Below are positions 1-6,389 of a DNA stretch of 7,990 nucleotides, piece after piece. The position numbers were made by a program, and so were the translations under genes. Origin of the DNA: Flavobacterium psychrophilum (lineage in GTDB: Bacteria > Bacteroidota > Bacteroidia > Flavobacteriales > Flavobacteriaceae); NCBI GenBank assembly GCA_003243255.1, contig QFQM01000196.1, positions 1 through 7,990 on the forward strand. Direction: 5' to 3'. The notes beneath the pieces are model-generated. The model was given only the letters and a program-made list of their open reading frames with translations. It made no database searches and was not told the DNA's origin. The first letter of the stretch is position 1. Every line of letters starts with the position of its first letter.

Positions 1-1746
1 GGCATACAAATTATAATTGTACCCAAAAGTATCTCCCACACCTACCTGCCTGTCAGGATTATTAAGGTCTGACTGCGACTGGCTTCCTGAATAGAATGAA
101 TCAATGTCGCTATAATATAACCCACCTAAAAGGTCAAGCAGATTCTGGAAGTTATGGGATTTAAGCCTTGTAAAGGTTGCCGATCCGTTAAAAGTTATAT
201 TATCAGTAAACTGAGAGCTGTAAATACTGTTTGCAGTAAAGGTTTTATCATCAGTTCTGTCTTCATACAAAACATAACGGCTTGCCGATGGTGCATACCC
301 AATTATATTTCCGTTAGCATCGGTAATAGCGGTGGAGTTAGCCTGATACATTCCGTTCCAGTCTAATTGTGGGTTAGCTAAAAAGTTTGCCCTTGTTTTG
401 TCAGCAGTTGGATCATAATTCTCTTTACCGGCCTGAGCATATATGTACTTCCAGCCTGTATATAAACCTCCTACACCACCGGGATGATAAGCTTCTGCCG
501 GAATAGGGGTAGTTGTATTGTTTTCATTAAGGTACATTGAGGTATAGTAGCTTGGCAGGTTTTTGTAATATGTAGGATCCGGGTTAGCTACATCCTGATA
601 ATCTATCCTGCTATTACCTATTGAACCAAATTGATAAGCCAGATTCGTTCTAAGGGTATTCTTTTCGTTAATGTTCCAGTAATGGTTAAGCATGAAGATT
701 GGTTCCTCAACATCTTTATCTCTTGAATTCCTTTTTTCACCATTCTGCCATCCCCAGTAAGAATTGTATTTTTCTCCCATAAGGTTTACCACTTCCTGAG
801 TGTTTGGGGAGTTTTTACCGCGACTGTTCTGAGCATATATACTTGTAAAGTTAATACTGTGTTTATCACCAAAACGTTTTTCTACACTGGCAAAAAAGGA
901 GTTTGCGCCATAATCAGTACCATCAAAATACCCTTCATTTGCCCATCTTCTTGAGGCAGAAATAACAAATGCAAATCCATCTTTATTTAGCCCTGAAGCA
1001 TGGGTAGCCATAGCCCTCCAACTGTAGTTTGTGTTAGTTCCGGAAAATGAAATACGGGTTCCTGGCCTGTATATAGACGCTCTGGTACTGATAAACTGCG
1101 TACCTAATATACTTCCGAAAGTATAATCAGACGGGGCAGAACCCATTGTAAATTCCTGGTTTCGGGTGGCGTCATTTAATCCTCCCCAGTTACTCCATTG
1201 CGGCCTTCCGTCATAAAGTTTATTCATAGATATACCATTTATCATGGTAGTACCATATTCATTGTCAAGACCTCTAATCCTGAAACGGGCTAATCCCCAG
1301 TTAAAGGAAGCCGCCTGTTGGTAGGTATCCCTTGCCGCCTGAAGAAGACCGGCTGTATTTTCTGAGCCCGAGTTGTCATCTCCAAGGTCGTTCTCAGTTA
1401 TGGTGATAAGGCTTAGTTCCTGTTCAGAGGTGATATCAATTTCAAGAGGAATTATACCTAAATCTATATTTTCTCCGGCTTTAACATCCAGATTGAATGT
1501 TTTTTGAGAATATCCAGCTGTACGCACATAAACAGTCTGTTTACCTTCGGCTATATTTTCAAAGATAAATATACCTTCCGCATTGGTTGTAATGGTCAGA
1601 TTTGTACTTTCAAGTGTTATCGCAATTTCTTTGAGTGGCTTTTGCGATTTCGAATCGATCACAGTACCTTTTACCTGCGAAGTTTTTTGTGCCCAAGCCG
1701 TAAAAACCTGCAAAAAAAGCAAAAGGACAAGTAGTGTTTTTTTCAT
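1..1746 (-). CDS. TonB-dependent outer-membrane receptor, C-terminus cut off by window edge
   Basis: The minus-strand frame is open from the ATG at 1746 to the left edge, giving 582 residues and no stop, so the C-terminal part of the barrel lies outside. Residues 1-20 (MKKTLLVLL...AWAQ) form a Sec signal peptide. Residues about 24-105 resemble the carboxypeptidase-regulatory-like beta-sandwich common at the N-terminus of Bacteroidota receptors (VKGTVID, NAEGIFIFENI, GYSQKTF). The plug follows from about 107, with ELSLITITENDLGDD, a GLLQAARD stretch near 133-140, RFRIRGL at 154-160 and MINGISMN just after. The rest is rich in aromatic residues and alternating strands, as in a 22-strand barrel. 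The protein should sit in the outer membrane and import a substrate using TonB energy. It lacks the VVVTALG-type plug signature of SusC/RagA, so a SusD partner is not expected. The divergent EEP nuclease hints at a nucleic-acid or phosphorylated substrate, but that is inference. Confidence 0.9.
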   Translation of the reverse strand, partial: MKKTLLVLLLFLQVFTAWAQKTSQVKGTVIDSKSQKPLKEIAITLESTNLTITTNAEGIFIFENIAEGKQTVYVRTAGYSQKTFNLDVKAGENIDLGIIPLEIDITSEQELSLITITENDLGDDNSGSENTAGLLQAARDTYQQAASFNWGLARFRIRGLDNEYGTTMINGISMNKLYDGRPQWSNWGGLNDATRNQEFTMGSAPSDYTFGSILGTQFISTRASIYRPGTRISFSGTNTNYSWRAMATHASGLNKDGFAFVISASRRWANEGYFDGTDYGANSFFASVEKRFGDKHSINFTSIYAQNSRGKNSPNTQEVVNLMGEKYNSYWGWQNGEKRNSRDKDVEEPIFMLNHYWNINEKNTLRTNLAYQFGSIGNSRIDYQDVANPDPTYYKNLPSYYTSMYLNENNTTTPIPAEAYHPGGVGGLYTGWKYIYAQAGKENYDPTADKTRANFLANPQLDWNGMYQANSTAITDANGNIIGYAPSASRYVLYEDRTDDKTFTANSIYSSQFTDNITFNGSATFTRLKSHNFQNLLDLLGGLYYSDIDSFYSGSQSQSDLNNPDRQVGVGDTFGYNYNLYA

Positions 1747-1800
1747 AGATTAAATTAAAATTATTCCCTAATCATTAAGTTAAAAATTTCTTAACGGGCA

Positions 1801-1808
1801 CAAAATTA
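1801..1808 (-). promoter_or_regulatory. Candidate -7 element of the TonB receptor promoter
   Basis: On the minus strand these bases read TAATTTTG, a perfect match to the Bacteroidota sigma-factor -7 consensus TAnnTTTG. Transcription would begin near 1795, leaving a leader of about 50 nt before the ATG at 1746. I see no good TTTG-like -33 element at the usual distance, so the call rests on the -7 match and its position. The first bases of the leader could pair as GTTAA...TTAAC (1779-1783 with 1791-1795), a weak AT-rich 5' hairpin. No Shine-Dalgarno sequence precedes the start codon. Confidence 0.5.
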
Positions 1809-1836
1809 GATGTTTTGAATATCCTATTTACTTTTG
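1806..1836 (+). promoter_or_regulatory. Candidate promoter of the EEP nuclease gene
   Basis: TACTTTTG at 1829-1836 is a perfect TAnnTTTG -7 element. TTAG at 1806-1809, 19 bp upstream, is a one-mismatch version of the TTTG -33 element at the preferred spacing. Transcription would start near 1843, giving a leader of about 40 nt. The -33 copy overlaps the -7 element read in the opposite direction, so RNA polymerase could probably not occupy both promoters at once. A short inverted repeat, GTTTA-aac-TAAAC at 1844-1856, lies at the predicted start site and might be an operator. Confidence 0.5.
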
Positions 1837-1882
1837 GCGAAGGGTTTAAACTAAACTTGATATTTACATAATATTCGTCAAA

Positions 1883-2974
1883 ATGATTAAAAATTATTTA
1901 ACCTTAGCTTTCATTATTTCGTCACTATTTAAGCTACAGGCACAGGAAAAGCAGTATAAAGTACATACCATTGCTTTTTACAACGTTGAAAACTTTTATG
2001 ATACCATCAATGATCCAAAGACCAATGATGAGGAGTGGGTTTACACCAGCAAGAATTTCAAAAAGAAAGTGAATAATCTTGCCAAGGTTATTTCAACTAT
2101 TGGTACTGATGAAAATCCAAATTCGCCAACAGTTATCGGGTTGGGAGAGATTGAAAACAGGAGAGTTCTTGAAGCTCTTGTAAAAGATCCACAACTTGTT
2201 TCTAAAGATTATGGAATCATACAGTTTGATTCTCCTGACAGAAGGGGAATTGACACGGCACTTTTATACCAGAAGAAATATTTTGAGCCAACGAGTTTCA
2301 TCAATATTCCGTTGTATATATATGACGATTTTGCAAAACCTGAAAGTAAGGCTAAGGATGTTGCTATTGATAAGGTAGATTCTGAAGACAATGCTGAGGT
2401 TGATAAACAGTCTAACAGGATATATACCCGCGATCAGCTTCTGGTAACCGGTTTGCTGGATGGTGAAGAAATCAGTTTTATAGTAAATCACTGGCCTTCA
2501 AGAAGGGGAGGAGAGGCAGCAAGTAGCCATTTGCGTGAAGCTGCTGCAGCACTTAATGTAAAAACTATTGATTCTTTATACAAAATTAATCCCGATCTGA
2601 AGCTTATTACTATGGGCGACTTAAATGATGGTCCTTATAATAAAAGTATAAAAAAGGTATTGGGAGCTAAAAGCAAAAAAGAAGAAGTTAAACCTCACGG
2701 GATGTTTAATCCTATGGAGGAAATGTCTAAAAATGGGGTAGGTACGCTGGCTTACAGAGATGCATGGGATCTTTTTGACCAGATGATACTTACTGAACCG
2801 CTTATACGAAAAGATTATTCATCATACCGTTACTGGAAAGCGGGTGTGTTTAAAAAACCTTATATGTTGCAATCTTCAGGACAGTACAAAGGATATCCTA
2901 ACCGTAACTGGAATGGTGATATAGGATATAGCGATCACTTACCTGTTTATCTTTATCTGGTAAAACAAAAATAA
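1883..2974 (+). CDS. Sec-exported endonuclease/exonuclease/phosphatase (EEP) family enzyme
   Basis: This 363-residue protein has the complete active-site set of the EEP fold (DNase I-like, Mg2+-dependent phosphodiesterases and phosphomonoesterases): FYNVENFYD with N34, GLGEIENR with the metal-binding E89, RRGIDTALLY with D124, NHWPSRRGG with H203, GDLNDGP with D246 and N248, and the C-terminal YSDHLPV with D351 and H352. Residues 1-20 or 21 are a signal peptide (LQAQ before the cut, no lipobox cysteine). There is no T9SS sorting domain after the catalytic core, so the likely location is the periplasm. The substrate could be DNA, RNA or another phosphoester; the family alone does not decide. 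Residues 150-180 form an acidic and lysine-rich insertion (KPESKAKD...DSEDNAEVDK), probably a surface loop. The gene is divergent from the TonB receptor across 136 bp. The start is supported by the signal peptide and has no Shine-Dalgarno sequence, as is usual in this phylum. Confidence 0.92.
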   Translation: MIKNYLTLAFIISSLFKLQAQEKQYKVHTIAFYNVENFYDTINDPKTNDEEWVYTSKNFKKKVNNLAKVISTIGTDENPNSPTVIGLGEIENRRVLEALVKDPQLVSKDYGIIQFDSPDRRGIDTALLYQKKYFEPTSFINIPLYIYDDFAKPESKAKDVAIDKVDSEDNAEVDKQSNRIYTRDQLLVTGLLDGEEISFIVNHWPSRRGGEAASSHLREAAAALNVKTIDSLYKINPDLKLITMGDLNDGPYNKSIKKVLGAKSKKEEVKPHGMFNPMEEMSKNGVGTLAYRDAWDLFDQMILTEPLIRKDYSSYRYWKAGVFKKPYMLQSSGQYKGYPNRNWNGDIGYSDHLPVYLYLVKQK

Positions 2975-2998
2975 AAAATGCCTCTTTTGAGGCATTTT
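2975..2998. terminator. Bidirectional intrinsic terminator between convergent genes
   Basis: AAAATGCCTC (2975-2984) pairs perfectly with GAGGCATTTT (2989-2998) around a TTTT loop. The stem starts directly after the nuclease stop codon (2972-2974) and ends four bases before the stop codon of the convergent choice-of-anchor L gene (3003-3005). T-rich tracts follow it in both directions, so one hairpin probably ends both transcripts. Confidence 0.85.
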
Positions 2999-3002
2999 CT
3001 TT

Positions 3003-5288
3003 TTATCTGATCAAGGAGAAATGTCCTCTGATGGTCCGGTCTTTAAGATTGATTACAAACCAGTAATCTGTAGCCGGTAATGTTTTGCTGTTCAGTGTTC
3101 CGTCCCAGCTTCCTGATCCATTAAAACCGGTAATTACTTTACCGTATCGGTCAAAAATAATGACTTCTGCTTCAGGAATGAAGTTGAGGTATTCAATTCT
3201 CCAGGTGTCATTCGTGCCGTCATTGTTTGGGGTGAAGAATTTTGGGTAATCCAATATGTAAAATTCTGTTGTAAAAACACCACAGCCGTTTTTGTCTCTC
3301 ATGTATGCTTTATATTTTCCTGTTGTCAGATTATCGAAGAAATTAGAGTTCTGATAGTTTTTACCATCCAGTGAAAATTCATAATCTCCCAAACCAATCG
3401 GGTTTATAGCTACTGTATTATTTTCACCCTTAAAATCATCAATATTGAGAGTTACCCCTGTTGCTTTTCCTGAAGAAATAACGCTGAATGTTTTAGTGCC
3501 TTCACATCCTTTATCATTGGTTATGGTCACAGAGTAGTTTCCGTATTTGTTAATGATGATGCTTTGAGAAAACTGGGGTGGATTTGTGTCCCATTTGTAA
3601 GAAGTATAGCCATTTCCTGCATTGAGGCTTATAGTTGTTTCTTCGCAAAGCACAACTTCTTCTTCATTAAGATCATCGCCAAATGAATATACGATAAGAT
3701 TAACCGGTACGATTCCATAACAGTCTCCTGCATTATAAATACGGGCATAAACGGTTTGATTGTATGCTATTGTATTTGTAAAATTTTGAGGGTCTGATAT
3801 CGGATTTATAGAAGTTAAAGCATCATTTTCAGAAAAGTAATATTGTAAAGAAAGTCCGGAAGGAAGGTTTTGAAGTATTTCCTGTTCACGTTGAGTAATA
3901 TCAAAGTTTGTAAAGCCGTCAATAGGGCCTGTTTCATCACAGCTGCCTATGGGTTGAGGGACTGATAAACTGTTATTCGATGTAAGTAATTGTAGCGTGC
4001 TGATAGAAAAACAGCTATAAGGAGTCATTACCTGTGCGTAAATGGTTTGCCCCGGTGTACTGTTCTCAAAAGCATTGATATTTGTAATTGGGTTACTGCT
4101 TGTTTGGGCATCGGTCAGGCTCAAAAAATAGTTTACGTACAACGAAGTGTCGTTATTTGTTATCAGGTCATAAGCCAAATCCAGATTATAGATAGTCAGG
4201 CCGTCATTATCTTCATCACACTGAATAAGCGTATATGTAGAGGTTGCCGGTGGAATGCTTTCTTCAAACCTTATTTTTCCTGTGGAAGTACAGCTTAGTC
4301 CTAATTCTACTATTACACTGTATTCTCCGGCGGCTGTTACAATATACGTTGGCGTGATTACAGGTTCTAAAATACCGTTTTTATACCATTTATAGCCTGT
4401 AGCACTTGGGGTGGTAGCATCTAGCAGAACAGATTCTCCGCTGCATAAGGGATTGTTGGTGTCAAAAAGCCTGTCAGCGCCAAGGTCAGTAACATTTTTA
4501 AAACTGCCTTCACCTAAGAATATTGCCGAATCATATAGGTTGTTGCCCTGATCGGCTACAACAAGTTTTATGTGATATAATGTTCCGGCGATTACATCTG
4601 TTTTGGCCTGAAGTATAACTGTCTGTCCGTTAAAATTGGTCGGATGCTGAAGTCCGTTAAAGCTGTCAAAATAGTGTTCATTTGCTGCAGGACAAACACC
4701 CTGCCCCCGAACCGTATTAACTTTTACGGGTATTTGTGTTCCGGGTACTATGGCAAGATTGCTGTAAGATCCTGTGCTGGCGGCTTCTTTAATAAGAAAA
4801 GCAAAACCATCGGTATAATTGCATTGATTTTGAGAAGTAATGCTCGTGAGGTATTGTTCTGATGAAAAAATATAGTCAAAACTGATTTTATCAGTATAGG
4901 GTATAAAATCAAATTCCAATACCGTAGCGTTTATGGTATTGTTCACGCCAAGGGCCATTTCAAGATCATTGTCGCCCAGCCAGGTTGTTGAACCTTCGCT
5001 CAGGAGTGAATTATTTGGTCCTGTTGCCGATGTGGCATAACCGGTACTCAAAACAATACCATTGGTAAATGGGAAAGAATTGGTGCCATTACTAAAATAT
5101 CCATAACTTTTATTAGTATCCGATCCCTGAACGCTGATGTTTGAAACCTGAGCGCAAGAATTGCTTACCAGTGCATCAACAAGTTGCTGTGCAGTATAAG
5201 AGTTGTCGACATTTATATATTGCTGTCCCGATGCATTCCAGACTGAAAAGAGTAAAATTACATACAGGCAACGCGAAAATTTTTTCAT
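3003..5288 (-). CDS. Choice-of-anchor L surface protein with T9SS type B sorting domain
   Basis: This 761-residue protein has a signal peptide (residues 1-21 or 22, ending NASGQ). A choice-of-anchor L domain spans about 25-265, with GIVLSTG near 77-83, LEFDFIPYTDKISFDYIFSSEQY, NYTDGFAFLIKE, LAIVPGTQIPVKVNTV and LYHIKLVVADQGN...DSAIFLGEGSF. An Ig-like segment follows at about 270-345 (LCSGESVLLDAT...YKWYKNG). Next come two related modules of about 93 residues starting CDE (357 and 450), then another Ig-like segment at about 547-610 (LCEETTISL...YKWD). The C-terminus, about 681-761, is a type B or gliding-motility-associated sorting domain (FFTPNNDGTND, IFDRYGKVI, SWDG, GHFSLIR). The protein should be secreted by Sec and T9SS and displayed on the surface; an adhesin-like role is likely but the ligand is unknown. 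It is convergent with the nuclease gene and 65 bp downstream of its same-strand neighbour, with a terminator between. Confidence 0.92.
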   Translation of the reverse strand: MKKFSRCLYVILLFSVWNASGQQYINVDNSYTAQQLVDALVSNSCAQVSNISVQGSDTNKSYGYFSNGTNSFPFTNGIVLSTGYATSATGPNNSLLSEGSTTWLGDNDLEMALGVNNTINATVLEFDFIPYTDKISFDYIFSSEQYLTSITSQNQCNYTDGFAFLIKEAASTGSYSNLAIVPGTQIPVKVNTVRGQGVCPAANEHYFDSFNGLQHPTNFNGQTVILQAKTDVIAGTLYHIKLVVADQGNNLYDSAIFLGEGSFKNVTDLGADRLFDTNNPLCSGESVLLDATTPSATGYKWYKNGILEPVITPTYIVTAAGEYSVIVELGLSCTSTGKIRFEESIPPATSTYTLIQCDEDNDGLTIYNLDLAYDLITNNDTSLYVNYFLSLTDAQTSSNPITNINAFENSTPGQTIYAQVMTPYSCFSISTLQLLTSNNSLSVPQPIGSCDETGPIDGFTNFDITQREQEILQNLPSGLSLQYYFSENDALTSINPISDPQNFTNTIAYNQTVYARIYNAGDCYGIVPVNLIVYSFGDDLNEEEVVLCEETTISLNAGNGYTSYKWDTNPPQFSQSIIINKYGNYSVTITNDKGCEGTKTFSVISSGKATGVTLNIDDFKGENNTVAINPIGLGDYEFSLDGKNYQNSNFFDNLTTGKYKAYMRDKNGCGVFTTEFYILDYPKFFTPNNDGTNDTWRIEYLNFIPEAEVIIFDRYGKVITGFNGSGSWDGTLNSKTLPATDYWFVINLKDRTIRGHFSLIR
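3669..4220 (-). repeat. Two tandem CDE modules of about 93 residues inside the choice-of-anchor L protein
   Basis: Residues 357-449 and about 450-540 align by eye. Shared features in order are CDE at the start, DG then a hydrophobic N-D segment, a YF-S-DA-TS-NPI block, a QTIYA or QTVYA strand, and a second cysteine (SCFSI or DCYGI). The copies are diverged at DNA level, so the duplication is old. Such modules are common in the middle of large flavobacterial surface proteins, where they space the N-terminal domain from the anchor. Confidence 0.65.
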
Positions 5289-5310
5289 TTGGGGTATGCA
5301 TAAATAAAAA

Positions 5311-5335
5311 AGAGCATCCCAGGACGGGATGCTCT
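5311..5335 (-). terminator. Intrinsic terminator of the 270-residue protein gene
   Basis: AGAGCATCCC (5311-5320) and GGGATGCTCT (5326-5335) form a perfect 10-bp stem with a 5-nt loop. Read on the minus strand, it begins 18 nt after the stop codon of the upstream gene and is followed by TTTTTTATTTA, a good T tract. It lies only 22 nt before the start codon of the next gene on the same strand, which is unusually close. Any read-through transcript would carry this hairpin next to the start codon. Confidence 0.85.
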
Positions 5336-5353
5336 TAAAAAATAGAAGCCTAA

Positions 5354-6166
5354 TTATTTTTTAATTAATTTTTTTGTAGCTGTTTTACCTTCTTCAGTAA
5401 TGTTTACAATATAAATACCTGCATTAAGGTTAGAAACATCGATAGTTCCGTTAGCAACTGTAGTGTTTATAACTTGTTTACCAAGCATATCATAAACAAT
5501 AACTGATTTTTCAGCATTGTTTGCAGATGTTATAGTAAGGATATTTTCAGTAGGGTTAGGGAACATCTGAAGACCTTCAATAGTATTGTCGTTTGTACCA
5601 GCTACGCTGTTATCAACAAATGAAAGGTTGTCGTAATAGATGTAACCTCCGCCTGTACCATCCTGGTGGTAAGCTCTTATTTGATATCTTATTTTTGATG
5701 CATTAGCTGGAGCGGTTACAGTGTATGTTTTCTGAACCCAGTTAGGACCATCAACCGAATAGTCATTGAGCTGAATTTGTGATTGATCTGCTGTAGGTAA
5801 TGCTGAATTTTCAGAATTTAACCAGGTTGACCAAAGTCTGGTTCTTGCTTTGTCATCATTGTCAAGATACCAGTAGCTGATTGTATATGAATGTCCGGGT
5901 ATTACCGGGATAAGGTCGCTATATTCTAAATATTGAGTATTACTCTGTGCTTTAGTTTGTTGCTTTACAGCATTACCGCTTTGAGATATAGTTGTTTCTT
6001 TTGTTATCAGGTCATTGTAAAGAACGTTCGTTCCGGCTGGTTCAAAATTTACAGGATTTGCTTCCGTCCAGTTTTCGAAGTCTCCGTTAACGATTAGGTT
6101 ATCCTGTGCATTTGCAGTCGCTGCTGTTAGAGCAAGAGCCGCTGCGAAAAAGTAAATTTGTTTCAT
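5354..6166 (-). CDS. Secreted carbohydrate-binding-like (jelly-roll) protein with T9SS type A sorting domain
   Basis: This protein has 270 residues. Residues 1-21 are a signal peptide (MKQIYFFAAALALTAATANAQ). Residues about 23-190 look like a jelly-roll domain of the CBM4/9-like type: it opens with NLIVNGDFENW, continues with HSYTISYWYLD and WVQKTYTVTAPANASKIRYQI, and closes with GGYIYYDNLSF. Residues 198-270 are a type A sorting domain (LQMFPNPTENILTI, VYDMLGKQV, IDVSNLNAGIYIVNI, ATKKLIKK). There is no catalytic domain, so the protein probably binds a glycan or matrix component, or decorates the surface; the ligand is not readable. The start is supported by the signal peptide, and no Shine-Dalgarno sequence is present. 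It has its own terminator, and 223 bp separates it from the gene upstream, which also ends in a terminator, so it is probably monocistronic. Confidence 0.88.
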   Translation of the reverse strand: MKQIYFFAAALALTAATANAQDNLIVNGDFENWTEANPVNFEPAGTNVLYNDLITKETTISQSGNAVKQQTKAQSNTQYLEYSDLIPVIPGHSYTISYWYLDNDDKARTRLWSTWLNSENSALPTADQSQIQLNDYSVDGPNWVQKTYTVTAPANASKIRYQIRAYHQDGTGGGYIYYDNLSFVDNSVAGTNDNTIEGLQMFPNPTENILTITSANNAEKSVIVYDMLGKQVINTTVANGTIDVSNLNAGIYIVNITEEGKTATKKLIKK

Positions 6167-6189
6167 TTCCGATTGTTTTTTATTTTGTG

Positions 6190-6197
6190 TAAAATTA
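6190..6197 (-). promoter_or_regulatory. Weak candidate -7 element for the 270-residue protein gene
   Basis: The minus strand reads TAATTTTA, one mismatch from TAnnTTTG, inside a TATAATTTTAC stretch 24 nt before the ATG at 6166. No -33 element is visible at 17-23 bp upstream. A promoter somewhere between 6167 and 6339 is expected, because a terminator lies upstream; this is only the best match seen. Confidence 0.25.
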
Positions 6198-6242
6198 TAG
6201 ATACATAATTCCAGATGGCTTAAATGAATATTGCTAAATCGT

Positions 6243-6307
6243 TAGTGTATCGTTGTTTAATAGTGTAATTTGTTAAGTGTACATGATTGCAATCTGTCTT
6301 TAGTGTT
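6243..6307. repeat. Repeated TAGTGT heptamers upstream of the 270-residue protein gene
   Basis: On the plus strand TAGTGTA occurs at 6243-6249 and 6261-6267, with near copies AAGTGTA at 6275-6281 and TAGTGTT at 6301-6307. They are all in one orientation, spaced 18, 14 and 26 bp apart, and lie 46-117 bp upstream of the weak promoter call. They could be sites for a regulator, but the region is AT-rich and the motif is short. Confidence 0.3.
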
Positions 6308-6339
6308 AATTGCTGTTTTTTGGAGATATCCATAAATAA

Positions 6340-6364
6340 TGCAGGCTGCCAATGGCAGCCTGCA
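6340..6364 (-). terminator. Hairpin terminator of the Ig-repeat protein gene
   Basis: TGCAGGCTGCC (6340-6350) and GGCAGCCTGCA (6354-6364) form a perfect 11-bp GC-rich stem with a 3-nt loop, 25 nt downstream of the stop codon at 6390. The sequence after it on the minus strand (TTATTTATGG) is only a broken T tract, so termination may be less sharp than at the other two hairpins. Its location points to a terminator rather than a mobile-element end. Confidence 0.72.
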
Positions 6365-6389
6365 GAATGAAAATCTATATTGAAACAAA

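Noticed and set aside
1..1746. SusC/SusD-type polysaccharide utilisation locus
   Set aside because: The receptor lacks the SusC-type plug signature, no SusD-like lipoprotein is present and no glycoside hydrolase is in the window.
4047..4298. Plus-strand 83-residue open frame, and similar ones at 4644-4862, 5141-5338, 154-366 and 1504-1734
   Set aside because: Each overlaps a well-supported minus-strand gene, has no recognisable domain or signal peptide, and shows no promoter or codon-use support.
6340..6364. Perfect 11-bp inverted repeat as a mobile-element end or attachment site
   Set aside because: There is a 3-nt loop, it lies 25 nt after a stop codon, and no transposase, integrase or target duplication is nearby; a terminator explains it.
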